From an uncultured Bacteroidales bacterium (lineage in GTDB: Bacteria; Bacteroidota; Bacteroidia; Bacteroidales; Bacteroidaceae), in the NCBI GenBank assembly GCA_902779165.1, contig CACZAN010000009.1, positions 1 through 64,000 on the forward strand: DNA of 64,000 nt, in the 5' to 3' direction. Below the pieces are notes generated by a model that made no database searches, was not told the origin of the DNA, and was given only the letters and a program-made list of their open reading frames with translations. The position numbers were made by a program, and so were the translations under genes. Shown here piece by piece: positions 8,370 to 17,858 of this stretch; position 1 is the first letter of the stretch, and the number at the start of each line of letters is the position of its first letter.

Positions 8370-10901
8370 ATGAGACATCATCGATTATTACTGACAGCGT
8401 TGCTGGTGGCGGCGGCTGCCGGATTAAATGCCCAAGGGCGAACAGAGATGCTGCTGACAGAAGGTTGGCAGTTCTGCAAAGGAAGCGATGCAGGAATGCA
8501 GGGCGCAGAAGAATGGCAGACCGTAAGGGTGCCGCACGACTGGGCCATCGCGGGCCCCTTCGACAAGAAATGGGATTTGCAGAAGGTAGCCATCGTGCAG
8601 AACGGCGAGACGGAGGCCACGGAGAAGAGCGGCCGCTCGGGTGCTCTTCCCTGGATTGGCGAGGGACGATACAAGCGCACACTGACTTTGCCAGAGGGGG
8701 TCGGGCACGCTGAACTCGTGTTCGACGGTGCGATGTCTGAACCCACCGTGAAGGTAAACGGGCAGCTGGCGGGCTACTGGGCTTATGGCTACAACACGTT
8801 CCGGGTAGATATCACCCCCTTCGCTCATGCTGGCGAGAATCTGCTGGAAGTCAGCCTGAAGAACATGGAGGAGAGCTCGCGCTGGTACCCCGGTGCCGGC
8901 ATCTACCGCCCCGTGACGCTCATCACCACCGACAAGACACACTTGGATGACTGGAGCCTCGTGGCGCGCGCTACAAATATCAATGATAAAGGCATTCTGA
9001 GGGTTGAAGTGGAAGGAAAGGTGGTGAATGTGCCACCGATGACAAAGCCCAATGTGACCACAATGGCCAAGGTGGTCATGACAACGCCTGATGGCGAAAA
9101 AGTCAAAAGTGATGACCTGCGCTTGGCCGATGACGGTTCGTTCCACACGAATTTCTTCTTCAAGAATGCCAAACTCTGGTCGCCAGAGACACCTTATTTA
9201 TACACGGTCACGGCCACGGTGAACCGCGTGAACAGTAATGCACCCCAGGAAGTTTACGACGGACAGTCGTACGAACTGCTCGACAGCAAGACTTTCAAGA
9301 CGGGTCTGCGCACTGTCCGTGTCAGCCGCGAACACGGTTTCCAACTCAACGGACAGACGCGTAAGATAAAAGGTGTCTGCCTGCACCATGACCTCGGTCC
9401 CTTGGGGGCTGCAGTGAACAAAGCGGCCCTCATCCGACAAATCAAGATTATGAAGGCGATGGGCTGCGATGCCATCCGCACAGCGCACAATATGCCTTCG
9501 CAGTGGCAGATGGAGATCTGCGACTCATTAGGAATGATGGTGATGGCCGAGTCGTTCGACATGTGGCTCTATCCCAAGTGCAAGAACGGCTACGCCCGCT
9601 TCTTCCGCGAGTGGGCTGATAAGGACATCACCAACCTGGTGCTGGCTAACCGCAATCATCCCTCTATCGTCATGTGGAGCATCGGCAACGAGATCCCTGA
9701 GCAGTGGAGCGAGGAAGGACGCCAGATAGCTATCCGCCTACAGGGACTCTGCCACAGCCTCGACCCCACACGCCCCGTCACACAGGGCTGCGACCGCGTG
9801 GACAACGCCCTCAGCAGCGGCTTCATGCAGGCCATGGATGTGCCGGGCCTCAACTACCGTCTGAACAAATACCAGAAGGCCTACGAGACCCTGACGCACG
9901 GCTTCCTGCTGGGCAGCGAGACGGCTTCCACCGTCAGCTCGCGCGGCCGCTACTACTTCCCCGTCACCCCCACCGACCGAGGACAGCACCCCGATGGACA
10001 ATGCTCGGGCTATGACGTGGAATGGTGCTCGTGGAGCAACCTGCCCGACGACGACTGGCGCTGGCAGGACGACAAACCGTGGGTCATCGGTGAGTTCGTG
10101 TGGACGGGCTTCGATTATCTGGGCGAGCCCACGCCCTACGATGAATACTGGCCTTCGCGCAGCAGCTACTTCGGCATCTGTGACCTGGCAGGCCTGCCCA
10201 AGGACCGCTACTTCCTCTATCGCTCGCATTGGAACACACGGGAGCACACCATCCACCTGCTGCCACACTGGACGTGGGGCAAGGAACGTCGAGGAGAGGT
10301 GACACCCGTCTATTGCTACACCGACTATCCTGCCGCTGAACTCTTCGTGAACGGAAAGAGTCAGGGGAAGAGAGTGAAAGCAGAGAATTCAGTCTTAAGG
10401 AGGGATGAAGATCAGCTAAAGGATAAAGACAGACTGGACCGCTACCGTCTGCGCTGGAACGAGGTGAAGTACGAGCCTGGAGAACTGCGCGTGGTGGTCT
10501 ATGACAAAGCCGGAAAACAGGCTGGCGAACAGGTGCTGCGCACGGCCGGCAAGCCGACTCAACTGAAGCTGGACGTGTGGACACAGCACGATGAGCCCTG
10601 GCTGAAAGCCGACGGCGAAGACCTCGCTTTTGTCACCGTTTCACTGACCGACGCCAAGGGAACCTTCGTTCCTGATGCCGATGATACACTGACCTTCGAG
10701 GTGACGGGAGCCGGCCGTTTCGAGGCTGCCTGCAATGGTGATGCCACCAGCACTGAAACCTTCACGCAACCGACAATGCGGCTCTTCAGCGGACAAGTGG
10801 TTGTCATCCTTCGCAGCACAAAAGAGGCGGGAACGATGACCCTGAAAGTCACCGACTCCCGCCGTAAGCTCCGCAAGGTCACCACCTTGCAGACGAGATA
10901 A
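8370..10901 (+). CDS. Secreted glycoside hydrolase family 2 enzyme (beta-galactosidase-like)
   Basis: An 843-residue exported enzyme with a signal peptide (LLVAAAAGLNAQ). It has the GH2 order: a jelly-roll sugar-binding domain (WYPGAGIYRPV near 172), an Ig-like domain, a TIM barrel, and further beta domains. The acid/base Glu441 sits in WSIGNEIP and the probable nucleophile Glu517 in LLGSETAS. GEFVWTGFDYLGEP follows. GH2 enzymes remove beta-galactose, glucuronate or mannose; the exact sugar is not decided here. No SusC/SusD pair is nearby. It starts 8 bp after the M6 gene and converges with cysK. Confidence 0.9.
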   Translation: MRHHRLLLTALLVAAAAGLNAQGRTEMLLTEGWQFCKGSDAGMQGAEEWQTVRVPHDWAIAGPFDKKWDLQKVAIVQNGETEATEKSGRSGALPWIGEGRYKRTLTLPEGVGHAELVFDGAMSEPTVKVNGQLAGYWAYGYNTFRVDITPFAHAGENLLEVSLKNMEESSRWYPGAGIYRPVTLITTDKTHLDDWSLVARATNINDKGILRVEVEGKVVNVPPMTKPNVTTMAKVVMTTPDGEKVKSDDLRLADDGSFHTNFFFKNAKLWSPETPYLYTVTATVNRVNSNAPQEVYDGQSYELLDSKTFKTGLRTVRVSREHGFQLNGQTRKIKGVCLHHDLGPLGAAVNKAALIRQIKIMKAMGCDAIRTAHNMPSQWQMEICDSLGMMVMAESFDMWLYPKCKNGYARFFREWADKDITNLVLANRNHPSIVMWSIGNEIPEQWSEEGRQIAIRLQGLCHSLDPTRPVTQGCDRVDNALSSGFMQAMDVPGLNYRLNKYQKAYETLTHGFLLGSETASTVSSRGRYYFPVTPTDRGQHPDGQCSGYDVEWCSWSNLPDDDWRWQDDKPWVIGEFVWTGFDYLGEPTPYDEYWPSRSSYFGICDLAGLPKDRYFLYRSHWNTREHTIHLLPHWTWGKERRGEVTPVYCYTDYPAAELFVNGKSQGKRVKAENSVLRRDEDQLKDKDRLDRYRLRWNEVKYEPGELRVVVYDKAGKQAGEQVLRTAGKPTQLKLDVWTQHDEPWLKADGEDLAFVTVSLTDAKGTFVPDADDTLTFEVTGAGRFEAACNGDATSTETFTQPTMRLFSGQVVVILRSTKEAGTMTLKVTDSRRKLRKVTTLQTR

Positions 10902-10905
10902 CCGC

Positions 10906-11853
10906 TCAGAGAGGATAATCCTCGAAGGCGTAGAGGACTGTGGAGAGATAGCGCTCTCCTGTATCGGGCAAGAGGGCCACAATCTTCTTGCCTTTGTTTT
11001 CCGGGCGACGGGCCACCTCAATGGCTGCATAGAGAGCTGCACCGGAACTGATGCCCACCAGCAGACCTTCGGCTTGGGCTACTTCGCGACCGGTGCGAAT
11101 GGCGTCATCGTTCTCCACGTCGAAAACTTCGTCGATGACCGAGGCATCGTAGGTCTTAGGAACAAAGCCGGCGCCGATACCCTGAATCTTATGAGGACCG
11201 CTCTGACCGCCGTTGAGAACGGGGCTGGATTTAGGTTCTACGGCGATAATCTTGACGTTGGGATTCTGCTCCTTCAGGAACTTGCCTGTGCCGGAAATAG
11301 TGCCGCCAGTGCCCACTCCGCCTACGAAAATATCAACTTTCCCATCGGTATCGCGCCAGATCTCAGGACCCGTCGTAGCATAGTGCTTAGCGGGATTCGC
11401 AGCATTCTCGAACTGCTGAAGGATGACGCTTCCAGGAATCTCATCGCGCAAGGCCTCAGCAGCACGAATAGCACCAGGCATACCATCCTTGCCAGAGGTG
11501 AGACGCACCTCGGCACCATAGGCTTTCACGAGGTTTCGACGCTCAACGCTCATCGTTTCGGGCATCGTGAGAATGAGGTGATAGCCCTTGACGGCGCTGA
11601 TGAGAGCGAGTCCTACGCCCGTGTTGCCGCTGGTGGGTTCGATGATAGTGGCGCCAGGCTTCAGGATTCCCTTTGCCTCTGCATCCTCAATCATGGCGAG
11701 CGCTATACGGTCCTTGACACTGCCGCCCGGGTTGAAAAATTCCACTTTAGCGATGACTGGAGTGGCCAAGCCTTTGATCTGTGAATACTTATTGAGCTCT
11801 AAGAGAGGGGTGTCGCCGACGAGCTCAGTCAGCTGTTTTGCAATCTGTGACAT
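10906..11853 (-). CDS. cysK: Cysteine synthase A (O-acetylserine sulfhydrylase)
   Basis: The 315-residue PLP enzyme makes cysteine from O-acetylserine and sulfide. Lys47 in NPGGSVKDR is the PLP lysine, and PTSGNTG binds the substrate carboxylate. The phosphate-binding GVGTGGTISGTG loop is also intact. A 22-codon upstream extension was rejected because it is translated from the octamer array at 11861-11940. The gene converges with the GH2 gene with 4 bp between stops. It lies next to metY, in a sulfur-assimilation pair. Confidence 0.95.
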   Translation of the reverse strand: MSQIAKQLTELVGDTPLLELNKYSQIKGLATPVIAKVEFFNPGGSVKDRIALAMIEDAEAKGILKPGATIIEPTSGNTGVGLALISAVKGYHLILTMPETMSVERRNLVKAYGAEVRLTSGKDGMPGAIRAAEALRDEIPGSVILQQFENAANPAKHYATTGPEIWRDTDGKVDIFVGGVGTGGTISGTGKFLKEQNPNVKIIAVEPKSSPVLNGGQSGPHKIQGIGAGFVPKTYDASVIDEVFDVENDDAIRTGREVAQAEGLLVGISSGAALYAAIEVARRPENKGKKIVALLPDTGERYLSTVLYAFEDYPL

Positions 11854-11860
11854 GGTTTTA

Positions 11861-11940
11861 TTTGACAATTTAATAATTTGACAATTTGACGTTATTTCGT
11901 TATTTCGACATTTCGACATATCGATATTTCGACATTTCGT
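11861..11940. repeat. 8-bp-period tandem array in the cysK leader
   Basis: Ten octamers follow without a gap: tttgacaa, tttaataa, tttgacaa, tttgacgt, tatttcgt, tatttcga, catttcga, catatcga, tatttcga, catttcgt. The sequence drifts from one unit type to another while the period is kept. The array fills the leader between the -7 box at 11961-11968 and the cysK ATG at 11853. Confidence 0.8.
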
Positions 11941-11960
11941 TTTTTTCGACTTTTGCGCCG

Positions 11961-11968
11961 CAAAGGTA
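11961..11968 (-). promoter_or_regulatory. -7 box of cysK
   Basis: TACCTTTG read leftward, about 108 bp before the cysK start. The repeat array would be transcribed as leader RNA. Confidence 0.55.
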
Positions 11969-12013
11969 CAAAGAATATTTTATTCTTCTCCTTTCTTTCA
12001 CCATTTTTAATCA

Positions 12014-13306
12014 TTAAATTTTATCCAGAGCTTGTGCGAGGTCATCAATGATATCGTCGATATGTTCTGTGCCGATTGACAGGCGCACGGTGGAGGGAGT
12101 GATGTGCTGTTCGGCCAGTTCCTGTTCCGAGAGCTGTGAGTGGGTGGTGGTGTAAGGATGAATGACCAGACTCTTCACATCAGCGACGTTGGCCAGCAAC
12201 GAAAAGATCTGGAGGGCATCGATGAACTTCCAGGCTTCGTCCTGACCGCCCTTGATCTCGAAGGTGAAAATCGAGCCGCCTCCGTAGGGGAAGTACTTCT
12301 GATAGAGTTTGTGGTCGTGGTGACTCTCGAGCGAAGGATGATTCACACGTGCTACTTTAGGATGATTCTTCAGGAAGTCCACCACCGCCAGAGCGTTCTC
12401 TACGTGGCGCTCGACGCGCAGGCTCAGAGTCTCCACACCTTGCAGCAGGATGAACGCATTGAAGGGCGAAATGGCAGCACCCGTATCGCGAAGCACCACC
12501 GCACGGATGCGAGTCACAAAGGCTGCAGGCCCAGCCACATCGGCAAAGACCGCACCGTGGTACGAGGGGTCGGGCTTCGCCAACGTAGGGAAACGGTCGG
12601 CATTGGCTTTCCAGTCAAACGAACCGCCATCGACGATGACACCGCCCAACGAGGTGCCATGACCACCCAGAAATTTGGTGGCGGAGTGAACCACGATGTC
12701 TGCGCCGTGCTCCAACGGGCGAATCAGGAACGGAGTGCCGAAGGTGTTGTCGACGATGAAGGGAATACCGTGCTTGTGAGCCACGGCGGCCACTCCTTCC
12801 AGATCGAGGACATCGGAGTTCGGATTGCCGAAAGTCTCAGCATAAATCACTTTCGTATTAGGCCGGATAGCAGCTTCGAGGGCGTCGAGATCATTCACAT
12901 TGATAATCGTGTTGGTGATGCCCTGAGTGGCTAACGTGTGAGTAATAAGGTTGTAGGAACCGCCGTAGAGGTTGTCTGCTGCCACAATGTGGTCGCCTGC
13001 CTGAGCGATGTTCTGCAGAGCGTAGGTGATGGCAGCGGCTCCAGAGGCCACAGCCAGTCCGGCCACACCTCCTTCGAGGGCTGCCACGCGGTCTTCGAAG
13101 ACGGCCTGAGTGGAATTGGTCAAACGACCGTAGATGTTACCTGCATCACGCAGGCCAAAGCGGTCGGCAGCGTGCTGAGAATTGCGGAAGACATAGGACG
13201 TGGTCTGATAAATGGGCACCGCACGTGCATCGGTTGCGGGGTCGGCTTGTTCCTGGCCTACGTGGAGCTGCAGGGTCTCGAAACGATAATTCTTCTTTGT
13301 ACTCAT
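12014..13306 (-). CDS. metY: O-acetylhomoserine sulfhydrylase
   Basis: The 430-residue Cys/Met metabolism PLP enzyme makes homocysteine from O-acetylhomoserine and sulfide. It opens with FETLQLHVGQ, typical of MetY. The PLP-binding lysine is Lys211 in HSATKFLGGHGT, and Asp186 in FIVDNTFGTP contacts the cofactor ring. Length and the start match the family. It lies upstream of cysK on the same strand, but cysK has its own -7 box. It is divergent from the Lrp-type gene, which probably controls it. Confidence 0.93.
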   Translation of the reverse strand: MSTKKNYRFETLQLHVGQEQADPATDARAVPIYQTTSYVFRNSQHAADRFGLRDAGNIYGRLTNSTQAVFEDRVAALEGGVAGLAVASGAAAITYALQNIAQAGDHIVAADNLYGGSYNLITHTLATQGITNTIINVNDLDALEAAIRPNTKVIYAETFGNPNSDVLDLEGVAAVAHKHGIPFIVDNTFGTPFLIRPLEHGADIVVHSATKFLGGHGTSLGGVIVDGGSFDWKANADRFPTLAKPDPSYHGAVFADVAGPAAFVTRIRAVVLRDTGAAISPFNAFILLQGVETLSLRVERHVENALAVVDFLKNHPKVARVNHPSLESHHDHKLYQKYFPYGGGSIFTFEIKGGQDEAWKFIDALQIFSLLANVADVKSLVIHPYTTTHSQLSEQELAEQHITPSTVRLSIGTEHIDDIIDDLAQALDKI

Positions 13307-13347
13307 AATTTTCTATTTTTATTGGTTATTTGTTTTGTTTTGCGCTG

Positions 13348-13379
13348 CAAAGGTACGGAGTTTAGAAATAATGACCAAA
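13348..13379 (-). promoter_or_regulatory. metY promoter
   Basis: Read leftward: -33 TTTG at 13379-13376, a 20-bp spacer and -7 TACCTTTG at 13355-13348, 42 bp before the metY ATG. The -33 box lies inside the dyad at 13367-13393. Confidence 0.7.
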
Positions 13380-13393
13380 TTTCTTGCATTATT
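13367..13393. promoter_or_regulatory. Candidate operator between metY and the Lrp-type gene
   Basis: AATAATG (13367-13373) and CATTATT (13387-13393) are inverted, with 13 bp between; the half-site starts are 20 bp apart, about two helical turns. The dyad covers the -33 boxes of both divergent promoters. Binding by the Lrp-type protein is inferred. Confidence 0.5.
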
Positions 13394-13414
13394 CAGAAAT
13401 ATCACCTATCTTTG
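13384..13414 (+). promoter_or_regulatory. Promoter of the Lrp-type gene
   Basis: -33 TTGC at 13384-13387, a 19-bp spacer and -7 TATCTTTG at 13407-13414, giving a leader of about 65 nt. Confidence 0.65.
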
Positions 13415-13485
13415 CACCAACAAAGAGAAGTTTCCTCCAAAAGCAAGCCCAAAAGAGCACCCAAACAGAATTATATTCTAAGATT

Positions 13486-13953
13486 ATGGCCGAAACATTA
13501 GACGAAACCGACATTTTGCTGCTGAAAACACTGCAAAAGAATGCAAAATTAACCACAAAAGAACTGGCTGAGGCCGTTCATCTGACCCCAACGCCCGTCT
13601 TTGAGCGCCAAAAGCGACTCGAACGACAAGGTTATATCCGAAAATACGTAGCCGTACTCGACCCCGAGAAGTTAGGGTTGGGACTGCAAGTCTTCTGCAA
13701 GGTGAAACTGCAGCAAATCAACCACGAAATTGCCGAAGCCTTCACTCGTCGTATCATGCGTGTGCCTGAGGTCACCGAGTGCTACAACACCTCCGGTGCC
13801 TATGATTATCTATTAAAGGTACGCGCGCGCGACATGAAGCACTATCAGGAATTCGTGCTCAACATATTAGGCGAAATCGACAATGTAGCATCTATCGAAA
13901 GCACCTTTGTCATGAGCGAGATCAAGCAGAACAGCGGAATCTATATCCCTTGA
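13486..13953 (+). CDS. Lrp/AsnC-family transcriptional regulator
   Basis: The 155-residue protein has an N-terminal winged helix-turn-helix (ILLLKTLQKNAKLTTKELAE, then the recognition helix region TPTPVFERQKRLERQG) and a C-terminal RAM amino-acid-binding domain ending VMSEIKQNSGIYIP. The family forms dimers and octamers that respond to amino acids. The ATG at 13486 is preferred over an ORF start at 13384, which would lie inside the promoter. The divergent neighbour metY and the shared dyad suggest control of sulfur amino-acid genes. Confidence 0.9.
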   Translation: MAETLDETDILLLKTLQKNAKLTTKELAEAVHLTPTPVFERQKRLERQGYIRKYVAVLDPEKLGLGLQVFCKVKLQQINHEIAEAFTRRIMRVPEVTECYNTSGAYDYLLKVRARDMKHYQEFVLNILGEIDNVASIESTFVMSEIKQNSGIYIP

Positions 13954-13974
13954 TGCGAGCATCTGCGATGTGAG

Positions 13975-14715
13975 TTATCGCCCTAAGAACTTAGCCTCCA
14001 GATAAGTCTGGAAGGCCTCTTTATAAAGATCACCTATCGGCAGGTTGACATCTGGTCCAAGGATGACACGGTTCTTATTAACCTCCTGAATCTTAGAGAG
14101 GTTGATAATATAAGAACGATGTATGCGCATGAACGTATCCGGCAACCGTTCCTCCATTTTCTTCATCGACAACAGGGTGATGATGGGTTTGGGCTGACTG
14201 ACAAGCCACACCTTCAGATATTCGCTCATCGCCTCCACGTAGCGGATATCGGATATGCTGATCTTGCAGATGCGGCTGTCGGTCTTCAGGAAGAGGATAT
14301 CATCTCCCGGACCATTCTTCACGGTGGGCTGAGACGACACATCTTCAGAACTGGGAACATACTCCAGCCTAACCTTTAAGCGTTGGGCTGCCCGCTGAAA
14401 ATCCTGCAGACCGAATGGCTTCAGCAAGTAATCTACGGCGTTCACCCGAAAGCCCTCAACGGCATATTCCGAATAAGCGGTAGTGAAGACAACAAGGGGC
14501 GGCGCCACGAGCGATTTCACAAAATCCATGCCATTCAGGTCGGGCATGTTGATATCACAGAAGATAGCGTCTACCACGTCGTGCTCCAGAAACTCACGGG
14601 CCTCCAGTGCACTTTGGCACTGAGCTGCGAGTTCCAGGTAGGGCACCTTGTTTATATATGCGACGAGTTGTTGAAGTGCCAATGGTTCATCGTCAATTGC
14701 GAGACATGAAATCAT
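13975..14715 (-). CDS. LytTR-family response regulator
   Basis: The 246-residue protein has a receiver domain with the acidic pair in AIDDEP (Asp8, Asp9) and the phosphorylation site Asp54 in FCDINMPDLNG. A LytTR DNA-binding domain follows (about 140-240), with FMRIHRSYIINL as its landmark. It is the last gene of a four-gene run, 8 bp after the kinase, so the two form one two-component system. Confidence 0.93.
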   Translation of the reverse strand: MISCLAIDDEPLALQQLVAYINKVPYLELAAQCQSALEAREFLEHDVVDAIFCDINMPDLNGMDFVKSLVAPPLVVFTTAYSEYAVEGFRVNAVDYLLKPFGLQDFQRAAQRLKVRLEYVPSSEDVSSQPTVKNGPGDDILFLKTDSRICKISISDIRYVEAMSEYLKVWLVSQPKPIITLLSMKKMEERLPDTFMRIHRSYIINLSKIQEVNKNRVILGPDVNLPIGDLYKEAFQTYLEAKFLGR

Positions 14716-14723
14716 ATTGAGAG

Positions 14724-15911
14724 TTATATTGGTATCTTGAGTTCTACGGAATAGCAGTCCTCTGCGTCATTGATATGCAGCAGGTAGTCTTTATCATAAA
14801 GCAGATCCAAACGCTTGCGCACGTTGGTCAACCCCACTCCGCCCTTTTCCTCGTTCGGATTGTTGGCCTTTGAGTTGCGGCAGATGAATCTAAGTTCCCC
14901 ACCATCAACCGTAATTTTCACCTCAATGAATGAGTCGCGCTGATAACTGACTCCGTGTTTGAATGCATTCTCGATGAACGGAATGAGCATCAGCGGAGGA
15001 ATTGTCCTGTCGGGAACTTCCGTGGGCAGATCGAGCGTGATACAGACCTTTTCGGTGTAGCGCAGCTGCATCAGCTTCACGTAAGTACGGATGAACTCCA
15101 ACTCGCGGCTGAGGGGTACTCCGGTCCTGTTGCCCTCATAGAGTACGAAGCGCATCATCTTCGACAATTCTACAATCGTCTCCTGCGCCTTCGCCGGATC
15201 AATGTCAACCAATGCATGAATATTGTTGAGGGTGTTCATGAAGAAGTGAGGATTGATCTGATAGCGCAGGTACTCTAATTGCTGCTCCAGATTCTCTTTC
15301 TCCAATGCTGCTATCCGCTTTTGGTCTTCGCGACTGCAGAAATAAAACTTCAGACCCAAATTGACGCCAAACATCAGAATGAGCACCACGATTGCCATGA
15401 TGTCATGTTCACCAACAATTGGAGGGGGCTGAACAGGGCGGAACTCACGGGAACGAGCGTCTCCGCGTGGCGGACGGAGTTGATCGTGGGGGCGAAGATC
15501 GTCATGAGGACGGAGTGACTTGTGGGGTGAACGATATTCCTCTAAGGAAGGAGAAGTTGCCTCACTTCGTTCTATACGATGGGGCCCCCCATGACCTCTG
15601 GGACCTCTCCGGCCCGGACCTGTAGTGCACTGATAAACGGTGAACAGCGCCAACACCACAACCATGATAGAAAAGTATAGCGCACGCTGATTTCTATGTA
15701 CCAATAGAGGTGCCAGCAGAAAGTTATGAGCAAGGAACAGTAACAGATAGACCGAAAACTTCCGCCACACGACAAACACTTCCGACCAATCGAAAACGAT
15801 ACTCGAGTCGCCAGCCGTACGCACATACAGACTCAGCAGTGGGGCCGTGAAGAGCACCACCCACACTGTCAAGTAAATCAGATTCTCCTGTCGAATTTGT
15901 CGAGGCATCAT
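14724..15911 (-). CDS. LytS-type sensor histidine kinase
   Basis: A 395-residue membrane kinase with four hydrophobic segments, then the His_kinase family signature YQINPHFFMNTLNN with phospho-acceptor His222, and a GHKL ATPase end (GGVGLTNVRKRLDLLY). Between segments three and four lies a ~70-residue loop, about 97-167, very rich in Pro, Arg and His with repeated RPHD units. The ATG at 15911 was chosen; an in-frame TTG at 15935 is possible. Its gene begins close after the stop of the beta-helix protein gene, so the stimulus may relate to that secreted product. Confidence 0.88.
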   Translation of the reverse strand: MMPRQIRQENLIYLTVWVVLFTAPLLSLYVRTAGDSSIVFDWSEVFVVWRKFSVYLLLFLAHNFLLAPLLVHRNQRALYFSIMVVVLALFTVYQCTTGPGRRGPRGHGGPHRIERSEATSPSLEEYRSPHKSLRPHDDLRPHDQLRPPRGDARSREFRPVQPPPIVGEHDIMAIVVLILMFGVNLGLKFYFCSREDQKRIAALEKENLEQQLEYLRYQINPHFFMNTLNNIHALVDIDPAKAQETIVELSKMMRFVLYEGNRTGVPLSRELEFIRTYVKLMQLRYTEKVCITLDLPTEVPDRTIPPLMLIPFIENAFKHGVSYQRDSFIEVKITVDGGELRFICRNSKANNPNEEKGGVGLTNVRKRLDLLYDKDYLLHINDAEDCYSVELKIPI

Positions 15912-15938
15912 ATCGGCTAACAAAGTGCTATTCAATGA

Positions 15939-17858
15939 TTATCTTCCGCCGCCACTATACGACGAGAGGCTGACGGTAGATCCGCCGCTGACGGTACTGT
16001 CCAGCAGTCCCATGCCGCCAAAGATACTGGTGCCGCCGCTGACGGTCACTCCTGATTTCATACTGGGTTTCGAGGCACCGGAAACCACGATGCCACTACC
16101 GCCGCTCGCTGGAGTCTTGAAGGCGACGGTCTCATCACCAACGGTCAGCGCGTACCAATTATTCTTGGTCCACGACGACGCCTGATAGCACGACTGCGTC
16201 AGGCTGCTACCTTTCTCTATTCCACCGATAGCAATGAGGGTGCCGCCTGTGAGGTAGAGTTTATAACCGCCTTCTGTATTGGCATCCAATGCCACCTCGG
16301 GCGAACCCTTGCAAATGCCATAGACTAGTCCACCTTTAATATACATATTCCCATTGGAGTCCAGACCGTCGTTGCCCGTAGAATATCCACAGACACGTCC
16401 GCCGCTAATCGTCAAATGACTGGCAGCATTGATGGCATCATCACCGGCCTCAGCATAGACTTCGCCACCACTGACGGTAATTGTGCCCTTCGACTCCATG
16501 CCTTCATGGTTCTTGGAGTAGACATTCAGCGTACCGCCAGAGATCGTGATATTGCCATCAGCTTTCACTCCCTTGGCGTATTTGTGAGGAGAAGATGAGC
16601 CGCCACCACCGGGCCAACCGCCACCACCGCCTGGCCTACCACCGCCACCGGGACCGCCACCGCCGCCTGATGAGCCGTAGTTGGAACCTTGAGCCTGGGC
16701 ATTTATGGTGCCGCCACTGATGGTCAGGGTGCCATCGCTGTTAATTGCCCGACCACCTTGTCCTGTATTCGTCAGTGTCAGTGTACCTCCTGCGATGACG
16801 ATTGCCTTATCACTCTTCAGACAAGCACTGCTCGAAATATCTGTTTCGTCCGAGGTATCTGCGCCGCCAGAGTTTGTTATGGTAACCGTCGTAGCCTCGC
16901 TGTTCTCATTGATATTCAGCACACCCGTGGCCTTGATTCCCTTGGAAGCTGTTGCCGTAGCCGCCACTTTCAATGTGCCTCCTTCGATATAGATGTTACC
17001 ACTGTCTTCGTCCTCGTGGTCCGCGGTCTCGCCTGTCGAAGTGGTGCCATCGAGATCGCACTGAATGCCATCGTCCCCCACTCCACTGATGCTCACCGAG
17101 CCACTCTCCATAAGGAAATACTCGTTGCACGAGATGCCGTCGGCCACGGCTCCCGTGATGTTTAGTGTCAGGTTCTTTATAGCGATATAGTCACCGCTCT
17201 TAATCGCATGCTTTGTCTTGCCCACCACATTCAGTGTACCATTACCCTGCAGGTGGATCTGCCCCTTGCTGTAGATACATCCGGTCTGAGAGCCGCCGGT
17301 GCCATCTGTCAACGTGTTCTCAGTATTCTTTTTCGCACTGATTTTGATGCGTTTGCCATTAGCGATATTGATAGCTGCGCCACTGGGATTCGCCAACGAC
17401 AGACCTGCCAGCGACAAAGTACATTTATAAGAACCCGTGAGGGAAAACTCGCCATCGGTCGTCTGGCCAGAGAGAATATATGTTATCTCCTCGGGCTCTT
17501 CAACATCTTCCGACGATGCTGCCAGGCTCTGTACTATTGATACATGGGCGCCACTCACGATGGCTTCCACATACTGCGCCACATTACCTGCCACACTGAC
17601 GGTGGCTGCGGTGCCGTCATAACAGATGCTGACAGCGTTGTCCGTGACCTCTGTCTCATCCACTGTCATCTCGTCTATCTCGCTTAGATTAAATATCTTA
17701 CCCTGAACCGACAGCGTCTGTCCATCAGTGTAGTTCATCTCGCCCGTCTGAGCAGAAGGAAACTGATAGGTCACGCTGCCCACACGAACATTCAGCGTCT
17801 GCGCTCCAGCCACCAATGTCAGTGCCAGAGCCATGAGTATAACATATACCTTCTTCAT
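15939..17858 (-). CDS. Secreted beta-helix-type carbohydrate-binding domain protein
   Basis: The 639-residue protein has a signal peptide (LALTLVAGAQ). After a ~120-residue N-terminal region, it is built of many short beta repeats such as ISGGTLNVYSKNHEGMESKG. These resemble the Cthe_2159-type polysaccharide-binding parallel beta-helix (PF14262). A Gly-rich linker at about 393-423 contains PGGGG repeats. The family binds acidic polysaccharides with calcium; its role here is inferred. It overlaps the preceding small gene by ATGA and precedes the kinase by a short gap. Confidence 0.75.
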   Translation of the reverse strand: MKKVYVILMALALTLVAGAQTLNVRVGSVTYQFPSAQTGEMNYTDGQTLSVQGKIFNLSEIDEMTVDETEVTDNAVSICYDGTAATVSVAGNVAQYVEAIVSGAHVSIVQSLAASSEDVEEPEEITYILSGQTTDGEFSLTGSYKCTLSLAGLSLANPSGAAINIANGKRIKISAKKNTENTLTDGTGGSQTGCIYSKGQIHLQGNGTLNVVGKTKHAIKSGDYIAIKNLTLNITGAVADGISCNEYFLMESGSVSISGVGDDGIQCDLDGTTSTGETADHEDEDSGNIYIEGGTLKVAATATASKGIKATGVLNINENSEATTVTITNSGGADTSDETDISSSACLKSDKAIVIAGGTLTLTNTGQGGRAINSDGTLTISGGTINAQAQGSNYGSSGGGGGPGGGGRPGGGGGWPGGGGSSSPHKYAKGVKADGNITISGGTLNVYSKNHEGMESKGTITVSGGEVYAEAGDDAINAASHLTISGGRVCGYSTGNDGLDSNGNMYIKGGLVYGICKGSPEVALDANTEGGYKLYLTGGTLIAIGGIEKGSSLTQSCYQASSWTKNNWYALTVGDETVAFKTPASGGSGIVVSGASKPSMKSGVTVSGGTSIFGGMGLLDSTVSGGSTVSLSSYSGGGR

